Of a DNA stretch of 64,000 nucleotides, positions 53,080-61,840 are shown piece by piece. Both the position numbers and the translations under genes were made by a program. Location of the stretch: positions 55,500 through 119,499 of the forward strand of contig RHGE01000006.1 of NCBI GenBank assembly GCA_004296775.1. The letters are read 5' to 3'. The notes under the pieces were generated by a model. That model was not told the DNA's origin, searched no databases, and saw only the letters and a list, made by a program, of their open reading frames with translations. This DNA is from Marinilabiliaceae bacterium JC017. GTDB lineage: Bacteria > Bacteroidota > Bacteroidia > Bacteroidales > Marinilabiliaceae. Numbering within the stretch: the stretch's first letter is position 1; every line of letters begins with the position of its first letter.

Positions 53080-54561
53080 ATGAAAAACAAATTGACGACG
53101 TGGTTGTCAGGCTGTCTTATTCTTTTATTGGTTTCATGCCTTACCACACCAAAAGTATCAGAACTTCACAAAGCTATTGATGAGAATAACCTTGATGAGG
53201 TTACGGAGTTGGTTCAAGCCGGGGTTAACACGGATGAGATTTACGAAGGCGGTTCAGCTCTTCAGCTGGCCATTAATAAGCGAAAAGAGGCAATAGCCAG
53301 CTTCTTAATTGAGAGTGGTGCCAGTTTGAATCTGCCGGATACCAGTGGGCGCTTCCCGCTTCATCAGGCGGTTTGCAGGGGGATGTACAATGTTACCGAA
53401 CAGCTTCTTCGTGCCGGGGTATCCGTTAATGCAAAAGATGCGCTGGGTTATACCGCCATTGATTATGCGCAACATCTGCACAATCCGCAACTGGTAAAGT
53501 TATTGTTGAAGAATGGGGGTGTTATTTATCAGGACGGGCTGGAAGGGTTGATTGATGGCCCCTATATGGATCGGACGGAAAAAGGGCTTTATGCCTATTA
53601 CCTGAAGCAGGAGGAGAAGGAGCGTTATTCTCTTTTTTCAGGTAAAAATTTTAATGACACTACTAAAAGCATTAAAGGCTGGGAAGGTGACACGATTACT
53701 TACCACATCAGGCAATCAGTTCCGCAACCTTGGTCCTTTAATGGTGTCAGCCGTATGGTGGTGATCAGTGATATTCACGGGCAGTACGACAGCATGATTG
53801 AGATATTGAAGACATGCGGGGTGATTGATGATCAGCTGAACTGGATATTTGGCGATGGTCACTTGGTGGTGATAGGCGACCTTTTCGACCGGGGCGGCAA
53901 AACCACTGAATGCCTTTGGTTTGTCTATCAGCTGGAGCAGACAGCCGAAAAAGCAGGCGGTAAGGTGCATTGTACCTTGGGAAATCATGAGATGATGGTG
54001 CTGGGCAACGATATCCGGTACATTAATGAAAAATATGAGGAGTTGACTGAAAGTTTAGGGGTGAATTATGCCGGTTTGTTTCATCCTAACTCTGTTTTGG
54101 GGGAGTGGCTGCGTACCCGGCACACGCTTTTGAAGATTAACGATATCCTGTTTGTCCATGCCGGTATTTCTCCGGAATTTCTACATACTGGGTTACAGCC
54201 CGGCCAGGTCAATGACTATATACGCCAATACCTGGTGGCAGGATCTCATCCCGGCAACAAGGCCATCAATAAAAAGTTGGTAAGATCATTCGGGCCACTG
54301 TGGTATCGGGGCTATTTCAGAGAATCCTCCAGGTATGCTCAAATTACGCCTGTCCAAATGGATTCCGTCCTGCAGGCGTTCAATGTATCCACTGTAGTAG
54401 TGGGACACACCGAAACCGACCTGATTGATACTTTCATCAACGGTAAAGTCATTAATGTGAATATTCCCCGGGCCAATAAGTCCATCCGGAATCAAGCCCT
54501 GCTCATTGATAATGGTAAATTCTACCGCATCACCCATCAGGGAAAGACATTGTTGAAGTAA
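53080..54561 (+). CDS. Lipoprotein with ankyrin repeats and a Ser/Thr-type metallophosphatase domain
   Basis: The 493-residue protein starts with a lipoprotein signal ('LILLLVSC', Cys at about residue 20). About four ankyrin-type repeats follow at residues 27-155 ('SALQLAINKRKEAIASFLIE', 'GRFPLHQAV', 'GYTAIDYAQ'). From about residue 225 a calcineurin-type phosphatase domain has all motifs: 'SDIHGQYD', 'GDLFDRGG', 'GNHEMM', 'FVHAGISPEF' and 'VVGHTE'. The domain resembles Shewanella-like (Shelphs) phosphatases. It should be attached on the periplasmic side or cell surface. The target is unknown. A strong terminator follows. Confidence 0.88.
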   Translation: MKNKLTTWLSGCLILLLVSCLTTPKVSELHKAIDENNLDEVTELVQAGVNTDEIYEGGSALQLAINKRKEAIASFLIESGASLNLPDTSGRFPLHQAVCRGMYNVTEQLLRAGVSVNAKDALGYTAIDYAQHLHNPQLVKLLLKNGGVIYQDGLEGLIDGPYMDRTEKGLYAYYLKQEEKERYSLFSGKNFNDTTKSIKGWEGDTITYHIRQSVPQPWSFNGVSRMVVISDIHGQYDSMIEILKTCGVIDDQLNWIFGDGHLVVIGDLFDRGGKTTECLWFVYQLEQTAEKAGGKVHCTLGNHEMMVLGNDIRYINEKYEELTESLGVNYAGLFHPNSVLGEWLRTRHTLLKINDILFVHAGISPEFLHTGLQPGQVNDYIRQYLVAGSHPGNKAINKKLVRSFGPLWYRGYFRESSRYAQITPVQMDSVLQAFNVSTVVVGHTETDLIDTFINGKVINVNIPRANKSIRNQALLIDNGKFYRITHQGKTLLK

Positions 54562-54570
54562 CCAACCATT

Positions 54571-54606
54571 ATCCTGGCACGAGAAGTTCCTCTGCCAGGA
54601 TTTTTT
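54571..54606 (+). terminator. Terminator after the ankyrin-phosphatase gene
   Basis: ATCCTGGCA (54571-54579) and TGCCAGGAT (54593-54601) form a 9-bp perfect stem followed by TTTTT. It is 10 bases past the stop codon. Confidence 0.9.
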
Positions 54607-54652
54607 ATCATTGGGATAGAGAGGTGACTGTGGTGTTTGGAGAAATTTTATA

Positions 54653-54694
54653 AACACAGAGTCTTCAAGTCTTGATATACTAACAAAAGGTGAG
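54653..54694 (+). repeat. 42-bp direct repeat, left copy
   Basis: The block beginning AACACAGAGTCTTCAAGTC and ending CAAAAGGTGAG recurs at 55115-55156 with one substitution (T to C). The two copies are 462 bases apart and bracket the composite element at 54816-55102. Confidence 0.85.
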
Positions 54695-54815
54695 TCAGAG
54701 ATGGCCGTTGTTCTTATTGACAACTGTATAACCGGCTCCTATTTAAAAAAGTTCAGATAACACAAATTTCCAAGTTACGAGCCAGGCCAAGATGATCCGA
54801 AGCAGGGGTGGCCCG

Positions 54816-55102
54816 CCATACCGATTAGTAATTAAAATGCCCACTTAATGCGCTTCGCTTTTAATTGGCCTTTAATTATCTATCGGCATTACACCAAGGT
54901 CATTCTTAAATAGGTTTGGTGTAAAATAAGCGGGCCGGCGTGGGCGCGACGAAGATGAATGCGGGAATTTCGGCATGTGGGTCGGCAAAAATTCATCAAG
55001 GAGGTGGGCGGAAGCTTTTATTTGGCTAGACTTTTTTGGTTCCTTTTTGGGGCGATGCCAAAAAGGAACTAGGGTTCGGGACAACGTCCCGATTTAAACA
55101 AA
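54816..55102 (-). repeat. Composite repeat: central part of the ~385-bp element joined to the 83-bp palindromic element (copy C)
   Basis: Read on the - strand, 55102-54899 matches the middle of copies A and B (from the GGGAC/GTCCC hairpin through 'CGCCGGCCCGCTTATTT'). Then 54898-54816 matches the 83-bp element first seen at 5986. The two families are therefore directly fused here. No reading frame is supported. Confidence 0.75.
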
Positions 55103-55114
55103 GAGTTACTGTGT

Positions 55115-55156
55115 AACACAGAGTCTTCAAGTCTTGACATACTAACAAAAGGTGAG
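55115..55156 (+). repeat. 42-bp direct repeat, right copy
   Basis: Near-identical to 54653-54694. The pair could be a duplication produced when the composite element arrived, or a substrate for recombination. Confidence 0.85.
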
Positions 55157-55622
55157 ATAACTCTAAATTGACGCTACCAGTACCTTTGGTCTCACGCAGA
55201 TTTTACGCATATTCCAAGGGATGCAGAGAGGATTGTGCTACACATCTACTAAAAAGAATCAACTATTCGTAATTCATTTTCTTTTCGCCTGGTCACTCTT
55301 TTCCCCTCCTAAAAGATTTTGGAGGGGGGCGGGGTGGTTTGAAAATCGGCGTGGTTTGATTGTAATATAACCGGTGAAGAGTTATACAGTAGACACAGAG
55401 ACATAGAGTTTCCTTATCTTGAAACCTCACCGATGTATATTATTTGATTTTTTAATGCTGATTCATGCCCCGATGTATCCTGGCCTGAAGGGCCAAATTG
55501 TAAAAGCATAGATTTTCAACCCTATGTATGAAGACGAAAGAGAAAGGAACCCTGTAAGGGTGTTTGTGATGGATGATAATGTGAGGTTTTTCAGACTACT
55601 TAAAAAATCTTGATACTCATCT
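55157..55622. other. Gene-free stretch with relic-like repeats
   Basis: CCCCTCCTAAAA at 55301 pairs with TTTTGGAGGGG after a 3-base loop, a strong hairpin with one bulge. From about 55461 to 55580 come blocks such as CCTGGCCTGAAGGGCCAAAT and CCCTGTAAGGGTG that look like degenerate dispersed repeats. No gene is supported. Confidence 0.5.
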
Positions 55623-56291
55623 CTACGCTTTGTGCCGGTTAGGGGACATAACATATGTTGCCCTGCGTGCCGGGTCGTCTTTAAAGATGATCAGCGCCAT
55701 TTTACTCAGGTTCATTAGTCGCAGAAATAAGTCATTGAGTTTGGTGATTCTGTCCTGGGTAAGTAGCAGACGCTCCTTTTTCAGGGCTTCCTGTTCTATA
55801 TTGGCGCTGTTCAATTGACTGGCCAGGGTTGCCAAATGGTCAATTTCCGTTGTCGGACAGCCGGCCTCAATCAGTTCATTCCGGCGTGATTCGGCTGTGG
55901 AGGCTAGTAACTCCATAAATAAGGTCAATTTCAGCTGGTGCTTCCGGATGGAATGAAAATCAGCTAAACCAAATTGTTGGTGGATATGGGAATGGTTGGG
56001 AAATCTCTTTTTTACAAAAAAACGGATTGTTTTAAAGGTGGCATGGCAACTTCGCATGAGAGTTTTTACCTGTTGGGTTGATTCGCCAATTTCTGAACGG
56101 ATGGTACAATCACTTTTTATGGCTTTTACTTCCAGGATGGCTTTTTTGATGGAAGTGGGGTATTCGGTTGTAATGGTTGCATTGAAACGGTGAAAAGAGA
56201 GTATGTCCCCCGGTAAAATCAAAGCAATTGTTTCGGCATGTTCCAGTAGCTTGGCGTCGGTGAGTCGGTATTGTCTTTCAATTGATGACAT
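55623..56291 (-). CDS. Hypothetical protein, 222 aa, helical
   Basis: I do not recognise a family. The protein is soluble, with no signal peptide, and is predicted almost entirely helical, with a coiled-coil-prone region in the last third ('NIEQEALKKERLLLTQDRI'). It is basic overall and has only three scattered Cys residues. It stands alone between repeat-rich stretches. Its length and continuous frame support a real gene, but context gives no function. Confidence 0.6.
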   Translation of the reverse strand: MSSIERQYRLTDAKLLEHAETIALILPGDILSFHRFNATITTEYPTSIKKAILEVKAIKSDCTIRSEIGESTQQVKTLMRSCHATFKTIRFFVKKRFPNHSHIHQQFGLADFHSIRKHQLKLTLFMELLASTAESRRNELIEAGCPTTEIDHLATLASQLNSANIEQEALKKERLLLTQDRITKLNDLFLRLMNLSKMALIIFKDDPARRATYVMSPNRHKA

Positions 56292-56448
56292 TGAAAAAGG
56301 GTTTTGAGGTTGGTGGTTACTGCTTTCGGATATTTATCAGAAGATAAAAATATAGTTTTTCGTTGATATGGAAAGACAATCATCTGTAAAAGATAAATGG
56401 GAAAGCAAGTTGTACTGTTGTTGGAAGGCTTGTTTCGGCTCTAAGTGA

Positions 56449-56720
56449 AGTATGGAGAAAGGATTCCCGAGCGGAGTTACTTATCGACAAGGTATGGGGA
56501 AAAGAATCCAATAGGAAGGTTCCTTTTGTCATGATATGGGGAAAGGATTCCAATAGGGAGTTGCCTAATGTCAAGGTATGGAGATAGGATTCCAAAAGGG
56601 AGATGCTTCTTGACACGGTATGGGGAAAGGATTCCAATAGGAAGTTGTCCCTAGTCATAGTATGGGGAAAGGATTCCAATAGGGAATTAACTATCGACAA
56701 AGTATGGAGAGACATTTCCC
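56449..56720. repeat. Tandem array of 42-bp units (six full, one partial)
   Basis: TATGGGGAAAGGATTCCAAT-type units begin at 56451, 56493, 56535, 56577, 56619, 56661 and (partial) 56703, exactly 42 bases apart. Because 42 is divisible by 3, a frame stays open on the - strand from 56778 to 56380 and would encode 14-residue repeats (SLLESFPHTLT-like). Whether it is translated is unclear. The array begins about 100 bases past the 3' end of the gene at 56819. It occupies much of the 56292-56818 gap, where I see no other element. Confidence 0.9.
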
Positions 56721-56818
56721 AAACAGATTGTCCTCCGCCCGATAGGCTTGGGTTTGACTTCTGTTCGGAAAATGTCATCTATCGTTACCGAGAGCCGCGC
56801 TGGGCCCTGATTGGTGTT

Positions 56819-59029
56819 TTAGTTGATATAAAAGTCAAAATATTTACACTCCTCAATGAGATCGTTGTAGAACTCCGTGCCTTGGTAGTTGTTTTGCAGG
56901 ATCTCAAATTCCGCACGGTTTCCTTTTGCTGCTATGGAGTCTTGGTTGTCAGGTTGAATCCAGTAATATTCCTTGCCGCTCACCTTGTCGGTGTAGTAGA
57001 GGTTTTGGTTGGCTTTGGCAGCCATGTAATAGCATTTGGCCTGCATCTCCCGGTCTTCGGCCACTTGCGCAGCCTCGGTGTAGTAGGAACGGGCCATGTA
57101 ACAGTCGAAAACACCGGTGTAATAACTACCCGAGTGATAATAGGCCTTGGCATCCCAGGCAAAACCGAAATAGGTGGAGTTGTAAAAGGCATTTCCCAAC
57201 AGGAACAGGTCCATGGCCGTGGGATTACCGGCATCTACTACCTGCTCGATGGTATGTAATGTTTTCGCAAATTTTAGTTTGCTGTAGGGTTTGGCATTCA
57301 ATGAGCTGCGATCCCTGTCATTCATTACCGAATTGAAGGGGTTATAATCCAGGTAGAAATCTTCGTTTTGGGCCTTGAAACTTTCGCTAAGCCGGGAAAA
57401 TGCCTCAATGGCTTTCTCTGTTTCTTCATCGGCCAGGTAGGAGGTGCCCAGCATCTCATTTAAATAATCCAGGTTGTAAGCCTGTTCCTGGCTGTTTGCT
57501 TTCGGTAGAAAGTGGTCTTCCAGCATGTAATTGGCAAACCAGGTGAGTTGGGTGTGGTTCTCTGTTAGATCAACCAATGCCTCCAGTGATTTTGTGTCCA
57601 GTTGGGTGCGCAGATTGTACATCCTTTTACCTGACGCCAGCGGGAAGGGTAGTTTATTGGAAGGATGCTGAAAAAAGAAATAGGCAAAATCTTTCACTTC
57701 TACATTCCAGATCTCCTTCAGTTCGTTTTGTCGGGCAAGAGCGTTTTTGTTCTTATTGGTGAGCAACAAAACATTCTTCAGGATGCTTATTTGGTTGGTG
57801 AATCCGGCAGACAGGTTGTTGGATAGTGTTCCCAGCAGCGCATAGGAATTGTCGGGTTTTTGGGTAAGAAATGAGAGGTAAGCAGCACTTATTTTCCAGA
57901 AGTCGGGTTTGTTAATCTTTGTGTCGGTTATGGCCTGGCTTAAGAATTGGCGAAAATCTTCGGCATACGTCATGATCTCTTCATTGATGACGTTTTGGTT
58001 GTAATAAAGCTGGTAATAGGCATTATCATCCGGATCGTTTTGCAACAGGATGGATTCCATTTTGTTTATTTCCCGGCTGATGAGTGCCGGCAGGTACGCC
58101 GACTTGGGATTGAGCTCATAAATGGCTTTTACATCCGATAAGGCAATGCTGCCTAAATGGGAGCCGCGGATGAAATGCATGGTCTCTTTTTGTCCCGTGG
58201 TTTCACAGGCGTTATAGAGGTTGTTCCACGCTTCGTCGGAATCAATTTTAATACTGTAGTAGGATGAGTAGCGTTTGCTCGGACAGTTTTGGAATACGGT
58301 GATGAAGTTTTTCCATCCTTCGGTTTGGTTGCCAAGCAGGAGTTGAACACCAGCAATGTGATCGAGGGTCCAGTACCAGATGAGGTTTTTGTTTTTGGAA
58401 GTTTGAAGTTCCTGTTTCCAAAAATTCAGGCACTGGTCATACTGACCGGCATAACGCATGAGCTTCACCAGTTGAAATCCATAGCGTTGTTTAAGGAAAG
58501 CGTTGGTGCATTGCTTGTATTGTTTTGTGCCGGTTTCAATGAGCTGGTTCATCGACGGCACATCCTTTTCTTCCTTTTCCTCCCAGTAATAGTAGGGCTC
58601 GATGTTACAGTGGTTTTCACAACTGCGGGCAAACAGCAGATACGTAAGTGTTTCAGGATCGTTTTTCTTTACCCAGTTCAATACCTGGTTGGATGAGTTG
58701 CCATGGCCCTCTCTGGCTGCCTCCAGTTGCTCCACTTCAATGGTGTAGATAAAATCCTGTATGCTTTTTGATGAAAAGGAAACCGGAAAATGCTTTTTCC
58801 AGCAGGTAATGTTATCCTCGTGCTGTGCTTCAAAGGTGAACCAGCTGTTAATGTTCGACCACGGTTCATCGGAATAGGTGATGGGGCCAAATTGGTTGTC
58901 GGGCAACATGTAACCCGGATTAAACAAGCGGAAATAGGTGTCGTAGTCTTCCCATCCGCCGCAGGCTTGCAGGTTTTGGTAACCTATTAAACTAATTAAA
59001 AACAGTGCTAAATTTCTTAAAGTTCTCAT
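56819..59029 (-). CDS. Secreted TPR-like repeat protein, uncharacterised
   Basis: ATG 59029 is chosen because it gives a clean signal peptide ('NLALFLISLIGYQNLQACGG'); a start at 59056 would precede it with basic residues. The 736-residue protein is rich in Tyr, Trp and Asn. It shows repeated helix pairs resembling tetratricopeptide repeats, most clearly in the C-terminal 200 residues ('YLADEETEKAIEAFSRLSE', 'CYYMAAKANQNLYY'). A Cys right after the signal could make it a lipoprotein. It overlaps the upstream gene by 38 bases, so the two are coupled. Function unknown. Confidence 0.75.
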   Translation of the reverse strand: MRTLRNLALFLISLIGYQNLQACGGWEDYDTYFRLFNPGYMLPDNQFGPITYSDEPWSNINSWFTFEAQHEDNITCWKKHFPVSFSSKSIQDFIYTIEVEQLEAAREGHGNSSNQVLNWVKKNDPETLTYLLFARSCENHCNIEPYYYWEEKEEKDVPSMNQLIETGTKQYKQCTNAFLKQRYGFQLVKLMRYAGQYDQCLNFWKQELQTSKNKNLIWYWTLDHIAGVQLLLGNQTEGWKNFITVFQNCPSKRYSSYYSIKIDSDEAWNNLYNACETTGQKETMHFIRGSHLGSIALSDVKAIYELNPKSAYLPALISREINKMESILLQNDPDDNAYYQLYYNQNVINEEIMTYAEDFRQFLSQAITDTKINKPDFWKISAAYLSFLTQKPDNSYALLGTLSNNLSAGFTNQISILKNVLLLTNKNKNALARQNELKEIWNVEVKDFAYFFFQHPSNKLPFPLASGKRMYNLRTQLDTKSLEALVDLTENHTQLTWFANYMLEDHFLPKANSQEQAYNLDYLNEMLGTSYLADEETEKAIEAFSRLSESFKAQNEDFYLDYNPFNSVMNDRDRSSLNAKPYSKLKFAKTLHTIEQVVDAGNPTAMDLFLLGNAFYNSTYFGFAWDAKAYYHSGSYYTGVFDCYMARSYYTEAAQVAEDREMQAKCYYMAAKANQNLYYTDKVSGKEYYWIQPDNQDSIAAKGNRAEFEILQNNYQGTEFYNDLIEECKYFDFYIN

Positions 59030-60017
59030 ATGAGTAGATTTCTGTAATTTCTTCAAATAAGTGGTAGTAGATTATTCTTTGCGGTTCTATGTTACTTTGT
59101 TTCTTCACTAATTCCAGCCCTTTTTCAATATCTTCTGCTTTGACCTGATCCAGCCTGAGGATATCTCCTTTGTAGAGGTATAAGCCCTGCCAGTAGCCGT
59201 TGTGTAACACTTTATAGCGGTTGTCCTCCTGGTGAGCAAAGAAATCCTTGTTCTCTTTCAGGTCCGTTATCCGGGGGTTGTGAATGATCTTAACCGCTTT
59301 CCCAAACCTGAAAACCAACGCCCAGTTAAACACGGGCATGGCGATGTCGAGGTGCAAGGGATACTGTTGCGTTTTACTTAAATATTGTTTCAGGATGGCG
59401 TTGTCGTAAATGGCATTTTTGGCATCCGGCTTTTCGAAATTTCCCATGTTGTAAAGCATGAGACTGCCCTTGTCAATGGGAGGCACACCGGTTTTTTTCG
59501 GGTATTTATATTGATGCAGCCTGATGGTAGCTGAAAGCGTAGTGAATTCAGGTAGGTAATCCCGGAGATACTTTAAAAAGGCAAAGTAATAATTGCGGGT
59601 AGAGGGTGTCCAGTCGCAATCGATTTGTATCTCATCACCAAAGGAAAGCTTGTTCTTCTTTTGCAGATGGCGGATTTGACTTGCTGTACGGCGGGCCAAG
59701 GAATCGGTGAGGGGGTAGTTGACCCCTTTAAAACTGCGGTTGGTAATGAAAATGCAGGGGATGAGGTTATACTCTGCCGGCGGTATTTGTTTGACATTAA
59801 CCAGCGATAAAAAAGCAGGTGCTTTTGATTTATCCTTGTAGTCGATATCGAAAATGCGCAGATACAGGTTGGTTGCCTTTACCTGTTCCAAAAGCGTTAA
59901 TTCCGGTTCTTGCAGGTCCACGGTCTGTTCCCAGTGGTAGAAGGCAGTTTCCGTCGGAACCTTTTGGCAGCCATTCAGAGCCAACAAGGTGACCATGCAG
60001 AGTAGGAGTTGTTTCAT
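58992..60017 (-). CDS. Lipoprotein, possible TIM-barrel glycosidase-like protein (DUF3142-like)
   Basis: ATG 60017 gives a 341-residue protein with a lipoprotein signal ('LLALNGC'). Residues 125-200 contain 'IQIDCDWTPSTRNYYFAFLKYL' (read as IQIDCDWTPSTRNYY) and 'TLSATIRLHQYK'. This is the pattern of a barrel strand bearing acidic residues followed by a search-like loop, and it reminds me of DUF3142 proteins. A later strand has 'LDIAMPVFNWALVF'. It overlaps the TPR-like gene, so the products probably work together at the envelope. The function is not known to me. Confidence 0.7.
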   Translation of the reverse strand: MKQLLLCMVTLLALNGCQKVPTETAFYHWEQTVDLQEPELTLLEQVKATNLYLRIFDIDYKDKSKAPAFLSLVNVKQIPPAEYNLIPCIFITNRSFKGVNYPLTDSLARRTASQIRHLQKKNKLSFGDEIQIDCDWTPSTRNYYFAFLKYLRDYLPEFTTLSATIRLHQYKYPKKTGVPPIDKGSLMLYNMGNFEKPDAKNAIYDNAILKQYLSKTQQYPLHLDIAMPVFNWALVFRFGKAVKIIHNPRITDLKENKDFFAHQEDNRYKVLHNGYWQGLYLYKGDILRLDQVKAEDIEKGLELVKKQSNIEPQRIIYYHLFEEITEIYSYENFKKFSTVFN

Positions 60018-60194
60018 GAAATGATTATTTGTCATAGAAGCAGGAATCATCCTTTTTTATTGAAATGACAAAAATACACTCTATTTTATTTTTATCGGAG
60101 ATAACAAGCGGAAGATGACATTATGTGTTGTCTTTAATTGGGGCCAAAAGGTAAGAAAAGGGTGATTTCACAACGGGCTGAAGGAACATTTTTA

Positions 60195-60202
60195 TATTTT
60201 TG
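60195..60202 (+). promoter_or_regulatory. Possible -7 box for the SPFH gene
   Basis: TATTTTTG fits TAnnTTTG and lies 26 bases before the ATG at 60228. No convincing -33 TTTG is seen, so confidence is low. Confidence 0.35.
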
Positions 60203-60227
60203 ATCACATTTTTTAACTTTTATTGAT

Positions 60228-61574
60228 ATGATAATTATTGGTTTGATTTTATCCCTAGGTGGGTTGATTATGTATTTTCTTCGGCCGCATTTGTCGGAAG
60301 ATAATGTATATGAGAACGGGGTTCGGGTATCGCAAAAGGCACCTCCGTTTCTTTTAATGTTTAATCGTAAGTTTTCGTTGTCCCTGGCCATTGGAGGAGC
60401 TCTGTTATACCTCATGCCTTACCTGTTTTTCTGGGCAGAACCGGGTTATCAGTATTTTATGGTTTATCCTACGGGGAGTACCGATGCAGTGATGACAGAA
60501 GGGATTAAATGGCGGGGATTGGCAAAAATAACTCCCTGGCAAAAATTTATTGATGTAAAAGTGATTCGTCGGGGCGACCGCAAGGAGGAGATTGAAGGGG
60601 TGATGGAACCTATTCCCATTCGTTTCATCGACCAGGTGACGGCCAATGCCTATGTGAGTGTGCGATTTCAATTGCCACAGGATAAGGAGTCGTTTGTGGA
60701 ACTGGCTATTAAGTTTCGTTCCATGGAAAACCTGGTTCAGAATACCCTGATGCCAACGGTGAGGGAGCAGGCTAATAACACCGGGTATATGTTTGCGGCG
60801 CAGGACTATATTTCCGGATCGGCTCAGAGTTTCCGTCAAACATTGGATGAACAATTAAAGATGGGAGCCTATGCGGTAGAGAAGAAAGAATACAAGGATA
60901 CGATCTTTAGTGGTATTCAACGTGAGGATCGTCAGATAAAGGAGGTGCGTACGCGTTACGAGGTGACACGCATTTTGAAGGATGGTAAACCGGCACGTAT
61001 TCCCCATGAGATTACGGAAAACAACATCATCGTATCTCAGGTTATTGTGGATGATATTGACCTGGAGAAAACCTTTAAGCAACGCTTGGAGGCACAACGT
61101 GATGAATCGGCTAAGCGGCAGTTGGAACAGCAAAAGATTGAAACAGCCAAGGCAGCACAGCTGCGTATTGTAGCAGAAGGGGAACGTGATAAGGCTGGTG
61201 AGCGGGTGACCCAGGAAAAAGAGCAGGTGAAACAGCTTATTGCCATTGAAACCCGCCTGAAGCAGGAAAAAACAAATAAGGAGCTGGCTGCCATTTCGCT
61301 TGAAACGGAGCGTTTGAAGGCGCAGGCAGAAAAGGTGAAGGCGGATGCGGAGTCGTATAAAAATTCCAAGCTGGTATCAGCCGGTTTAACACCACAGGAG
61401 CGGGCCGAATGGGAATATAAAACATCGGTGGGTGTAGCTGCCGAGTTGGCTAAGATTAAATTCCCGGAAACCATGCTGGTGGGCGGTGACGGAAAAGGAG
61501 GCACACCACTTGAGTCGTTGATCGGGGCCGCTATGGCCAAACAATTGACATCGGGTTCGAAGAAAGGGAACTAG
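60228..61574 (+). CDS. SPFH/Band 7 family membrane-associated protein
   Basis: The 448-residue protein has two N-terminal membrane segments (residues 1-20 and about 46-70). An SPFH/prohibitin-like domain follows at about residues 75-275. A long alanine/glutamate/lysine-rich coiled coil runs from about 275 to 395 ('KRQLEQQKIETAKAAQLRIV', read as KRQLEQQKIETAKAAQ). The end is glycine-rich. The layout resembles flotillin-like scaffolds of membrane microdomains. It stands alone; a strong bidirectional terminator follows. Confidence 0.85.
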   Translation: MIIIGLILSLGGLIMYFLRPHLSEDNVYENGVRVSQKAPPFLLMFNRKFSLSLAIGGALLYLMPYLFFWAEPGYQYFMVYPTGSTDAVMTEGIKWRGLAKITPWQKFIDVKVIRRGDRKEEIEGVMEPIPIRFIDQVTANAYVSVRFQLPQDKESFVELAIKFRSMENLVQNTLMPTVREQANNTGYMFAAQDYISGSAQSFRQTLDEQLKMGAYAVEKKEYKDTIFSGIQREDRQIKEVRTRYEVTRILKDGKPARIPHEITENNIIVSQVIVDDIDLEKTFKQRLEAQRDESAKRQLEQQKIETAKAAQLRIVAEGERDKAGERVTQEKEQVKQLIAIETRLKQEKTNKELAAISLETERLKAQAEKVKADAESYKNSKLVSAGLTPQERAEWEYKTSVGVAAELAKIKFPETMLVGGDGKGGTPLESLIGAAMAKQLTSGSKKGN

Positions 61575-61660
61575 AGAGAGAGAAGAGAAAAGGTATATAA
61601 GGTAAATGGCAAAAGAAGACAGCGATTGCACAGTGCCATGAACCTGTGACAGGTCATAAA

Positions 61661-61699
61661 AAAAATCCCGGTTACAATAGTGTAGCCGGGATTTTTTTT
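61661..61699. terminator. Bidirectional terminator
   Basis: AAAAATCCCGG-T-TAC and GTA-G-CCGGGATTTTT form a stem of about 13 bp with one mismatch around AATAGT, with an A-run before and a T-run after. It sits between the convergent SPFH and XRE/S24 genes and can serve both. Confidence 0.88.
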
Positions 61700-61840
61700 A
61701 ATGTTTTCAGGAGAACACCTGCGTTTTAATTTGCTCTGGTTGATTGAATATTCGGTTAGATTGATGTTTTTACCATAAATCTTTTCCCTTTCTCCTTTTA
61801 CCATAAACCTTTTCCCTTATGCCTTTTTTTACTTTCTTCC

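Noticed and set aside
55463..55654. A 63-codon - strand frame
   Set aside because: It lies inside relic-like repeats and overlaps the end of the 222-residue gene without any protein-like features.
56603..57259. A + strand protein of 218 residues starting in the 42-bp array
   Set aside because: It runs antisense through the 3' end of the TPR-like gene, starts inside a tandem repeat and has no domain character.
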